Assembly: GCA_015493615.1 (NCBI GenBank)
Contig: WGCV01000012.1
Coordinates: 1-59,824 of the forward strand
DNA from: Melioribacteraceae bacterium
Lineage (GTDB): Bacteria; Bacteroidota; Ignavibacteria; Ignavibacteriales; Melioribacteraceae
DNA: 59,824 bases
Direction of reading: 5' to 3'
Shown here: positions 18,875-26,012 of the stretch, piece after piece
Layout of the letters: every line of letters starts with the position of its first letter
How positions within the stretch are numbered: the first letter of the stretch is position 1
Translations under genes and position numbers: made by a program
Notes under the pieces: generated by a model
The model's database searches: none
The model's input: the letters and a program-made list of their open reading frames with translations, nothing else
What the model was told of the DNA's origin: nothing

Positions 18875-21001
18875 ATGTTTGGAGCCGGGAATTTTTCTCT
18901 GTCATTCTCTTCGGGATCAGGTTGGATAATTCTCGGCGTTTTGATTCTTCTGGCGTTTTCTGTTTTTTATTACAGATTTACAATTCCTCCGCTTGCAAAT
19001 AAATCTAAATATACGCTGATTTTATTGAGGTTCACAGGCATTGCGCTAATTTTTGTCCTCCTTTTTGCGCCGGAATTATCTTATGTTAAAACGGTAAAAG
19101 TAAAACCGGTTAATATAGTTTTTATTGATAATTCAAACTCAATGGTCAGAGCCGATAGCGTTAAGAGGCGGAAAGAAATCATTAAGCTGATTAAGGATTT
19201 TCACGAAAGCGGAAAATTTAACTCAAAGTTTTTTCTTTTCGATAAATCTTTACGCGCGTTAAATCCGCTCGCTCCCGATTCGCTTACTTTCGCGGGAAGA
19301 GCGACTAATTATGAACTTCTGTTCAATAAAATCAAAGATTTTGAAGAGAACGCTTCCAACGTTGTGATTATTTCGGATGGAAATCCCACGGAAGGGGTTG
19401 TTCCGAATGATTTTTCGGAGAATATTTCCGTACCCGTTTACGCTGTCGGAGTCGGGGAAAGCGCTTTGGCGCCGAATGTTGAAGTCGGGCGCGTGATTAC
19501 CAACCGCACCGTTTATAAAGGAGAAAAGTCGTCTGTGGAAATCGCCGTTTTGTCATCGGGAATTGAAAGCGGCGCAAGTGCGGTCTCGCTTTTCTTAAAC
19601 GGGCGTCTTGCCGGCAGAAAAAAGATTATTCTTAATTCATCCGGAATTATCAAAACAAGGTTAAGCTTTACGCCGAAAAAAATCGGGATAAACCGGCTGA
19701 CAGTTGTTGTCCGGAAGTTGAAAGCGGAAAAGAATATTGCGGATAACCGGAAGCTGATTTATGTAAATGTTTTGAAAAAGAAGAAGAAAATTTTTCTTGC
19801 AACTTCATCGCCGAGTTCTGATTTTGAATTTATTAAAAGAGCGTTAATATCCGACAGCAACTTTGTCGTAAGGGATTTTGTCGAGTATTCAAATGAGGAA
19901 CAAATCAGTTACGGAACTTTTAAGCGTGAGACGGATTCCTCCGAAGTCCTCTTCCTTCTTAATTTCCCGACGGCAGAGACTTCGCCGAAACTGTGGAGTA
20001 TCGTTTCCTCCGCAATCAAAAACGGAAAGCCCTTTTATCTACAGATTACAGCTCAAACCGATTTGAGAAGATTGAACGCAATCAGTGAAGAATTACCTTT
20101 TAAATTCAAAAGTTATTCCAAATCATATTTGGATGTTCAGCCGTCTCCGTCGGGGAATTCGGCTCTGATCAACGAACTTTCCGGAACTACTTTTGAAGGA
20201 TTTTGGGAAAAACTTCCTCCGGCGGAATATGTAAAAACGAATTTGTTCATTTCTCCCGCCGCCGGAATTTTATTGTACATTAAAAAGGGGAACGAAAAGT
20301 TAAATTTTCCGCTGATGATTTCCGCCGGTTCTCCCGTTAAGTCCCTCGTTTTGTTTGCAGATGGAATTTGGAAATGGAAACTTAAAGTCGATTTAAATAG
20401 CTCAATGTTTTTTAACTCGTTTTTTATTAATTCGGCAAAATGGCTCGGCAACAATAAAAATGAAGGTCGAGTGAAAGTTTATCTTTCAAAAAGCGCTTAT
20501 AAGAAAAATGAAAAAGTTTACATAACGGCGGAAGTTTTTGATAAGCTATACAATCACGCTGAAAACGCCGCCGTTACAGGATTGATTTCAGACGGGGAAC
20601 AGAAATTTAACGTTGTTTTTCAAAAAGAAAAAGCGGGTCTTTATGCCGCGGATATTTCCGGATTACCTGCGGGAAAATTTACTGTTTCGGTGAAAGCGAA
20701 AATCGGAGAGGATGTTGTCTCGGGAAAAGGGAAATTTACGGTAGAAAAATTTGACGCCGAAAAAATTGATGTTCCGATGAACCAAAATTATCTCACACGT
20801 ATTTCCAAAGAAACCGGCGGAAAGTTTATTCCCCTTGCAAACGGCGTTAAATTAGCGGATTTACTGAATCGAAAATCAAAAATAATAATTTTGAAAAAAA
20901 AGGAAGGGATTAATTTATTTCCTTCCGAATATCTCTTAATTTTTATTATTTTTACTTTTTCAGCAGAATGGTTTTTGCGTAAAAGAAAAAGTTTAATATA
21001 A
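18875..21001 (+). CDS. VWA-domain membrane protein of unknown function
   Basis: 708 residues. Two N-terminal transmembrane helices (~15-32 and ~48-66) are followed by a von Willebrand A-like domain with the metal site DNSNSM (DxSxS form, residue ~80) and VVIISDGNPTEG (~165). A long periplasmic beta-rich region follows, with Ig-like segments (~565-640), and one C-terminal helix ends in FLRKRKS. The topology resembles the BatA/BatB-like or CARDB/glutamine-amidotransferase-like membrane proteins of Bacteroidetes, but the usual MoxR ATPase partner is absent nearby. It may sense or bind a ligand in the periplasm; no enzyme function is visible. Confidence 0.7.
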   Translation: MFGAGNFSLSFSSGSGWIILGVLILLAFSVFYYRFTIPPLANKSKYTLILLRFTGIALIFVLLFAPELSYVKTVKVKPVNIVFIDNSNSMVRADSVKRRKEIIKLIKDFHESGKFNSKFFLFDKSLRALNPLAPDSLTFAGRATNYELLFNKIKDFEENASNVVIISDGNPTEGVVPNDFSENISVPVYAVGVGESALAPNVEVGRVITNRTVYKGEKSSVEIAVLSSGIESGASAVSLFLNGRLAGRKKIILNSSGIIKTRLSFTPKKIGINRLTVVVRKLKAEKNIADNRKLIYVNVLKKKKKIFLATSSPSSDFEFIKRALISDSNFVVRDFVEYSNEEQISYGTFKRETDSSEVLFLLNFPTAETSPKLWSIVSSAIKNGKPFYLQITAQTDLRRLNAISEELPFKFKSYSKSYLDVQPSPSGNSALINELSGTTFEGFWEKLPPAEYVKTNLFISPAAGILLYIKKGNEKLNFPLMISAGSPVKSLVLFADGIWKWKLKVDLNSSMFFNSFFINSAKWLGNNKNEGRVKVYLSKSAYKKNEKVYITAEVFDKLYNHAENAAVTGLISDGEQKFNVVFQKEKAGLYAADISGLPAGKFTVSVKAKIGEDVVSGKGKFTVEKFDAEKIDVPMNQNYLTRISKETGGKFIPLANGVKLADLLNRKSKIIILKKKEGINLFPSEYLLIFIIFTFSAEWFLRKRKSLI

Positions 21002-21015
21002 ATTCAGAGGTGAAA

Positions 21016-21420
21016 ATGAGCTTTTTAGAATGGGGCGACGAATATATAACGGGTATTGAGTCCGTCGATAATGAACATAAGGGCGCAGTGGAAATCATCA
21101 ATCAGCTGTATGAATTATCCGGTACAAACGAACGTTCACATATCTCGGAATTGCTCGGAAAATTTTACGATGAAACTAAAGCTCATTTTGAAAATGAAGA
21201 GCGGCTTATGAAAGAATATAAGATATTTAATTATTTTTCTCATAAGGCGCAGCATGACAGATTACTCAGAATATTAAGAGAATTTATTTCGGAGTTCGAT
21301 AATAATCATAAAGAACTCACTCCGCAATTCCTTAATTTACTGCATGATTGGATGATAAATCATTTTAAATTTCATGATGGAAAAATGGGGCGGGAATTAG
21401 TAGAGAAAGGAGCCAAATAG
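21016..21420 (+). CDS. Bacteriohaemerythrin
   Basis: A single-domain four-helix di-iron protein of 134 residues. The ligand set is visible: His in SVDNEHKGA, His and Glu in HFENEERLM, two His in SHKAQHDRLL, and His and Asp in MINHFKFHD. Such proteins bind O2 reversibly and store, carry or sense it. I use ATG 21016 (MSFLEWGDEYITGI) rather than GTG 21010, because AGAGG at 21006-21010 would serve 21016 well but lies on top of the GTG. The stop TAG overlaps the proposed ATA start of comF. Confidence 0.93.
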   Translation: MSFLEWGDEYITGIESVDNEHKGAVEIINQLYELSGTNERSHISELLGKFYDETKAHFENEERLMKEYKIFNYFSHKAQHDRLLRILREFISEFDNNHKELTPQFLNLLHDWMINHFKFHDGKMGRELVEKGAK

Positions 21421-22106
21421 GGACTTTTTTTCTTGATTTTGCAGATTTAATTTTACCAAGAAAATGCGCAAACTGCGGCAAATTGCTTTTGCCTGAAGAA
21501 GAAGCGGTTTGCTCCGAATGCCTCTCGACGTTAACCAAAACCACTCACATTCAAATCAGGAAAGAATACGAACGAAAATTTTTATCTTCGAAAATCATCG
21601 ATGAGTTTTTGCCTCTTTATGTTTTTGAAAAAGGGGAAACAATTCAAAATTTACTACACAACTTAAAATACAATAACGCATTCAAAATAGGAAAGTTTTT
21701 CGGGAAGCGGATTGCAGAGGAATACCGGATTCAACTACGCGAGTTTAATTCCGATTCGATAATCCCCGTACCGCTTCACAGATTAAAAAAAGCCGAGCGA
21801 GGTTACAATCAATCGTTCTGGATTGCCAAAGGAATTGCTTCCGAATTGCGAATCGAAATAGCTGATAAAGTAGTTAAGAGGAGAAAATATACCGAATCCC
21901 AGACCGCGTTTGACAAGTCGGAAAGGAGCCGGAATATATCTGGAGCTTTTCGTGTTGTTAAATCTGACCGGATAAAAGGGAAGAGAATAATAATTATAGA
22001 TGATGTGGTTACTACCGGCGCAACTGCTTCCGAGTTAGCCGCCGCGCTTAAAAATGCGGGAGCGGAGAAAATTCTCCTTGCTTCGGTTGCGGTTCCGTTA
22101 TTGTGA
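21417..22106 (+). CDS. comF: ComF-family phosphoribosyltransferase with apparent ATA start
   Basis: The C-terminal half is a type I PRTase: YNQSFWIAKGIA and the PRPP loop IIIDDVVTTGATASE. The zinc-ribbon CxxC pair (KCANCGK, then CSECL) begins upstream of the first TTG at 21483, so the gene must start earlier. The frame is open back to a stop at 21375, but no ATG, GTG or TTG exists between 21378 and 21483. AAAGGAG (21406-21411 region) sits five bases before ATA 21417, which overlaps the haemerythrin stop as ATAG. Starting there gives 229 residues and the normal ComF N-terminus (FLDFADLILPRKCANCG). ComF is tied to DNA uptake; the start assignment is inferred. Confidence 0.85.
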   Translation: MGTFFLDFADLILPRKCANCGKLLLPEEEAVCSECLSTLTKTTHIQIRKEYERKFLSSKIIDEFLPLYVFEKGETIQNLLHNLKYNNAFKIGKFFGKRIAEEYRIQLREFNSDSIIPVPLHRLKKAERGYNQSFWIAKGIASELRIEIADKVVKRRKYTESQTAFDKSERSRNISGAFRVVKSDRIKGKRIIIIDDVVTTGATASELAAALKNAGAEKILLASVAVPLL

Positions 22107-22363
22107 GGACTGTATGGTCATTTAACTTTAAGTGTCATTGCGAAGGAGGACGAAGGACGACTGAAGCTCCGCCTTGGCGGACTCACTAATAAACACGCCA
22201 ATGCCGAATTTTCAAAACCTGATTAACTGCTGAAGTTGAATTCCAGTGAGATTGCCACGCCCCGATAAAAACATCGGGACTCGCAATGACCGTGATTTTA
22301 TTAATAAAAAAAGGATACTTGTTCACCGAGACGAAATGCGAGTAGTCTTGAACTATGATTGCA

Positions 22364-22603
22364 AGTTCGCCAAGGCGGAACTTCAGTTGTCGTAATTTTT
22401 ATCTTTACTCCGATGCTGCTTGCGTTGATTATTCCTACCCCGACGCCGCTAACGCGCCGCCACCCCTTCCAAAGGAAGGGGAATTCGTCGCGAAGAAAAA
22501 ATCATAGTTCAAGACAATCAACGCAATTTCCGAATTATCGGTAGCGCAGCAATTTTATACTTCTGCTCCGTAGGAGCGATACAAAACAAATACGAATAGC
22601 ATA
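22364..22603 (+). repeat. Long direct repeat A, copy 1
   Basis: Begins AGTTCGCCAAGGCGG and ends near AATAGCATA. It matches copy 2 exactly 390 bases downstream (22754-22993) with only scattered substitutions and no length change. It includes CCCCTTCCAAAGGAAGGGG (a near palindrome) and CTCCGTAGGAG. Confidence 0.92.
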
Positions 22604-22604
22604 C

Positions 22605-22773
22605 GCATTGTGAAGTGTCGCACCTACGGAGCTAAAACATAATAGCTCGTTTCTTTTTTACAAAGGTACCACTCCTACGGAGTTTTTCGCTTTGCCTTTG
22701 TGCTTAGCCGTTAGACCATATAAGAACATTCAGCTTTAGTATGTTCCCCGGTGAGTTCGCCAAGGCGGGGCTT
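22605..22773 (+). repeat. Direct repeat B, copy 1
   Basis: Begins GCATTGTGAAGTGTCGCACC and ends in GCCAAGGCGGGGCTTC. Almost identical to 23271-23440. Contains the pair CACCTACGGAG and CACTCCTACGGAG, pieces of a widespread CTCCGTAGGAG-type repeat. Confidence 0.9.
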
Positions 22774-22993
22774 CAGTCGTCGTAATTTTTGTTTTTACTC
22801 CGACGCTGTTTGCGTTGATTATTCCTACCCCGACGCCGCTGACGCGCCGCCACCCCTTCCAAAGGAAGGGGAATTCGTCGCGAAGAAAAAATCATAGTTT
22901 AAGACAATTAACTCAATTCTCGAATTATCGGTAGCGCAGCAATTTTATACTTCTGCTCCGTAGGAGCGATACAAAACAAATACGGATAGCATA
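22754..22993 (+). repeat. Long direct repeat A, copy 2
   Basis: Second copy of the 240-base unit, offset exactly 390 bases from copy 1. A third, shorter copy is at 25245-25380. Confidence 0.92.
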
Positions 22994-23270
22994 TCGCGGC
23001 AAACCGCAATTTAATTAAGAATTAAGAATGAAGAATGATAAAAGCGTTTATAAGTTTAGATTGTTTATCGTTTAGGAACAAAAGAGCGTTCTGATGTAGT
23101 TTTAATAAGCGTAGCGAAAAAGGTTAAAAGGAAAAGAGGTAAATACTTATGAACCTCTGCGCCTTTGAACCTTGATTTTTTTACGAAAATGAACCGGTTA
23201 TTAAAATCTTAACATAAAAAACACGTGTCCCGCTCTTTTTGCGGGAAGAATTTAAATTGTAATACTATCG

Positions 23271-23440
23271 GCATTGTGAAGTGTCGCACCTACGGAGCTA
23301 AAACATAATAGCTCGCTTCTTTTTTACAAAGTTACCACTCCTACGGAGTTTTTCGCTTTACCTTTGTGCTTAGTCGTTGGACCATATAAGAACATTCGGC
23401 TTTAGTATGTTCCCCGGTGAGTCCGCCAAGGCGGGGCTTC
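23271..23440 (+). repeat. Direct repeat B, copy 2
   Basis: Second copy of repeat B, beginning GCATTGTGAAGTGTCGCACC and ending GCCAAGGCGGGGCTTC. A and B units are thus shuffled as A-B-A ... B, as expected from duplication of a composite repeat. Confidence 0.9.
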
Positions 23441-23631
23441 CCCCGCATTCTGCGAGAGCGTGACTAATCAATCTGCGCTAAAATGCGGGTGCAAAAAAAA
23501 TTGTTGCCTGCTTGAATTTTTATTCGAATATTATTAAAATGAAAACGTAATTATTACTTTTTCACCGCATACTAAAAATTCTCCGCGGATAGGGCAAAGG
23601 TTAATAAAAAATATTTAACAAAGCGGTTGAA

Positions 23632-24894
23632 ATGAAAAAGATTTTAACAATTCTTAACCACTCCTTAACATTACTAATAATGCTGTTTTTATTTTATTCT
23701 TTTCTTTTACCTAAAAATACAAATGCGCAAATTCAACCAGGAGATGACCTTAGAAAACTCGGGCTTGTTCCGTTTTCTCAACCAGATATGGGCCCTAAAC
23801 TTGCAATAAATAAATATGATTATTATGGAAGCGGTGATGTAAATAATGATGGTGTAATTGATTTTAATGATGTTTCTGCAATGCAAAATGGAGAAACAAA
23901 TGACAGAGCAGATATTGACGGAGATGGAACTCCATCAACTGAAAATGACCAACAAATTTTAATGAATTATTTAAATGGAAATATAAGATATTTACCAAGT
24001 CATTGGAATTATTTAAATGGAATTGAAAAAAGAAATTGGGTTCAAAAAATGCTTGCAATTGATAGTGTAAATTATAATCCTTATATTCCAGATGGAGATA
24101 GCATTTATACTTGCGTAGAATTTTCAAAGGAGATGTTAATTAATAATTTCGGGGTTGATAGTTTAATTAATTATATTGGCTATTGGAAATTTTTAAATCA
24201 TGGAGATGAAAATGCAAGATTTAATATTCCTGTTTATATGGTTTTTACTAAAATACAAGTTCAATCAGAAAATCCAACTGGGCATGTTATTAGTGGTGTT
24301 TTAGTTGGACCAAATGATACAACACATTTTCAAGAAAATCCTCTTAATTTTAATGAATGGTATTTTTTTGAACCAGAAGATGATGGAGAAGTTCACCCAG
24401 GAGACCCTGAAATGAATAAAAATTTTCCAGTTAAAATAAAATGGTGGGGATGGGATTTTGCACTTCCCCCTCCAGATCATCCAGATTTTTCATATAGAGG
24501 GCTCGTTGAATTTAATTTAAATAATGGTGAAGCAAGTGTTAATTGGTATAATCCTTATTTAGTTCTTTCAAATCCAAATGATACATTAGTTAGTGTTGAA
24601 AATCAAGGGGGATTAGAAAATAAAGTTAATGACTTTGAATTAGGAAATGCTTATCCAAATCCTACAAATGGTTTTGTAAATATTCCATATAAAACTAATA
24701 AATTTGGAAAAGTTACATTTGAAATTTACAATGAACTCGGACAATTGGTAGAAAGAGTAACCGGCAAAGGAGTAACGGCGGGTAAGCATAATTTCGCGTA
24801 TAATTTAACTAAATTGCCGAGCGGAGTTTACTTAATACGCGCGCAAACGGACAGAGGCAATTTCAGCTCGGTAAAAGTAATAAATATGAAGTAA
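23632..24894 (+). CDS. Secreted dockerin-like / T9SS sorting-domain protein with possible Cys-His-Glu site
   Basis: 420 residues. Signal peptide ~1-32 (ending NTNAQ). Residues ~66-115 are a dockerin type I-like pair of calcium loops: DVNNDGVIDFND and DIDGDGTPSTENDQ. The middle (~120-330) contains YTCVEFSKEM (Cys161), PTGHVISG (His218) and WYFFEPEDD (Glu247). That spacing recalls papain/transglutaminase-like hydrolases, but this is only my inference. Residues ~335-420 are a T9SS type A sorting domain (NAYPNPTNGF ... LPSGVYLIRA). Proline codons before ~24735 are nearly all CCA or CCT, whereas CCG dominates neighbours and reappears after the break, so the passenger part looks foreign. Confidence 0.8.
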   Translation: MKKILTILNHSLTLLIMLFLFYSFLLPKNTNAQIQPGDDLRKLGLVPFSQPDMGPKLAINKYDYYGSGDVNNDGVIDFNDVSAMQNGETNDRADIDGDGTPSTENDQQILMNYLNGNIRYLPSHWNYLNGIEKRNWVQKMLAIDSVNYNPYIPDGDSIYTCVEFSKEMLINNFGVDSLINYIGYWKFLNHGDENARFNIPVYMVFTKIQVQSENPTGHVISGVLVGPNDTTHFQENPLNFNEWYFFEPEDDGEVHPGDPEMNKNFPVKIKWWGWDFALPPPDHPDFSYRGLVEFNLNNGEASVNWYNPYLVLSNPNDTLVSVENQGGLENKVNDFELGNAYPNPTNGFVNIPYKTNKFGKVTFEIYNELGQLVERVTGKGVTAGKHNFAYNLTKLPSGVYLIRAQTDRGNFSSVKVINMK

Positions 24895-24917
24895 AGAAAA
24901 TAAAACCGTTCCCCGCC

Positions 24918-24945
24918 GTAGAGACGCCCAAATGGGCGTCTCTAC
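24918..24945 (+). repeat. Perfect 12-bp inverted repeat (GTAGAGACGCCC)
   Basis: GTAGAGACGCCC (24918-24929) and GGGCGTCTCTAC (24934-24945) with a 4-base loop. It lies 24 bases after the T9SS/dockerin stop and could stop transcription, although no T tract follows. This sequence type is a well-known dispersed palindrome in several phyla. Confidence 0.88.
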
Positions 24946-25061
24946 AATATTAAACAACAACAAAAAACAAACGTCCGCCGTGGCAATCTATTGAATATTC
25001 AGCAAGCGCTTACTAACCCGACAATCCGCCCCGGGCGGAGCTTCGGCGCTTATCACGTATT

Positions 25062-25136
25062 CCTTCAACGTACTCGTTCGTTGAAGGTAGTAAACAGAGT
25101 TTCTCACTACCTTCGAGGAAACAAGTACCTCGAAGG
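25062..25136 (+). other. Three mutually exclusive hairpins
   Basis: Stem 1: CCTTCAACG (25062-25070) with CGTTGAAGG (25079-25087). Stem 2: GAAGGTAGT (25083-25091) with ACTACCTTC (25106-25114). Stem 3: CCTTCGAGG (25110-25118) with CCTCGAAGG (25128-25136). Stem 2 shares bases with both others, so it competes with stems 1 and 3. The loop of stem 1 (GTACT, 25070-25074) can pair with AGTAC (25124-25128) in the loop of stem 3. All arms are perfect. Function is unknown. Confidence 0.6.
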
Positions 25137-25244
25137 AAATTTTGCTTACAAAACTAACAGTCCGCCTTAGGCGGAGCCGCGTCGCTCCGCTTCTCGCAAT
25201 CCGTATAAGGCGGATAAGACGGCGTAAAGAACAAACCGTCATGG

Positions 25245-25380
25245 ACTATGATTGCAAGTTCGCCAAGGCGGGGCTTCAGTCGTCGCAATTTTTGTTTTTA
25301 CTCCGACGCTGTTTGCGTTGATTATTCCTACCCCGACGCCGCTAACGCGCCGCCACCCCTTCCAAAGGAAGGGGAATTCG
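25245..25380 (+). repeat. Direct repeat A, partial copy 3
   Basis: Matches the first ~135 bases of repeat A, including the upstream CTATGATTGCAAGTTCGCC seen before copy 1, and stops at GGGGAATTCG, where the following text becomes another palindrome (CCTTGGCGCA). Confidence 0.88.
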
Positions 25381-26012
25381 CCTTGGCGCATTGCGAACCC
25401 GCTAAAAACAAACCGTCATTGCGAGACAATTCGCAAAAGCGAATTGGCGCGGCAATCTCCTGAATATTCAATCTTAGCAATTGAACCGTTTCTGAACATT
25501 CAGCAACTATGTGTTTTGTGATGATTCGCCAAGGCGAAGTGGGGGTTCCGACGTAAAGCAGTGAAGTCGGAAAACGGGGTGTGGCAATCTCACCAGAATT
25601 CAATCCCAGCTGTCAAAACGCTTTTGAATATTCGTCAATAGCGTGTTTCCCGGTGAGATTGACAAAGTCGTCGCAAGCTCCTCCTTCGCAATGACGCTAA
25701 ATATTAAAAAAACAGGCGTCCTCTTCGGGCGGATTGCGAGCGGAACGCAGTGGGACAAGTGCGTCGCTCCGCTTTTCGCAATAACGTTAAAATTTAATAA
25801 ACAAACCGTCCGCTCTGGCGACTTTAATTACTGACTATGATTTTTTCAATTTCCCAATTGCCTTTTAACCTTTGCGCTTCTGAACCTTTGAACCTTTGTT
25901 CGTCTTCTTTTACCGTTAATCTGTTTATTTACAATAAGTTATGGCTTGCTATGGCTCGATTTATTTCGTATCTTAAAAATTTGAATTTTAAAAAATTAGG
26001 TAAAATCCCGTA

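Larger units (their letters stand above)
22107..23631 (+). other. Repeat-rich intergenic region, no gene
   Basis: 1,525 bases without a believable gene; short open frames here are made of repeat sequence. It contains two copies of a 240-base unit (22364-22603 and 22754-22993), two copies of a ~170-base unit (22605-22773 and 23271-23440), CCGCCTTGGCGG-type palindromes, a hairpin with CCCGAT/ATCGGG arms at 22261-22278 inside a REP-like cat-TGCGA / TGGCAATC pair, and runs such as AAGAATTAAGAATGAAGAA near 23017-23035. The texture is that of dispersed repeats common in this phylum. Confidence 0.75.
24895..26012 (+). other. Second repeat-rich intergenic region, no gene
   Basis: 1,118 bases with no supportable gene. 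From left to right: a perfect 12-bp palindrome (24918-24945), overlapping hairpins (25062-25136), CGCCTTAGGCGGAG-type inverted repeats, the third copy of repeat A (25245-25380), REP-like units with TCATTGCGAGACAATTCGC / GCGAATTGGCGCGGCAATC arms near 25416-25457 and related halves near 25570 and 25655-25695, and a CCTTTGCGCTTCTGAACC-type repeat near 25870 that also occurs near 23150. Confidence 0.75.

Noticed and set aside
22359-22544. Short open frames inside repeat A (also 25248-25521)
   Set aside because: They are the repeat read in one frame; the palindromes produce Pro/Arg-rich peptides without any start signal, and the frames differ between copies.
22107-26012. CRISPR array in the repeat island
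   Set aside because: The repeats are long, few and irregularly spaced, with no short regular repeat-spacer pattern and no cas genes.
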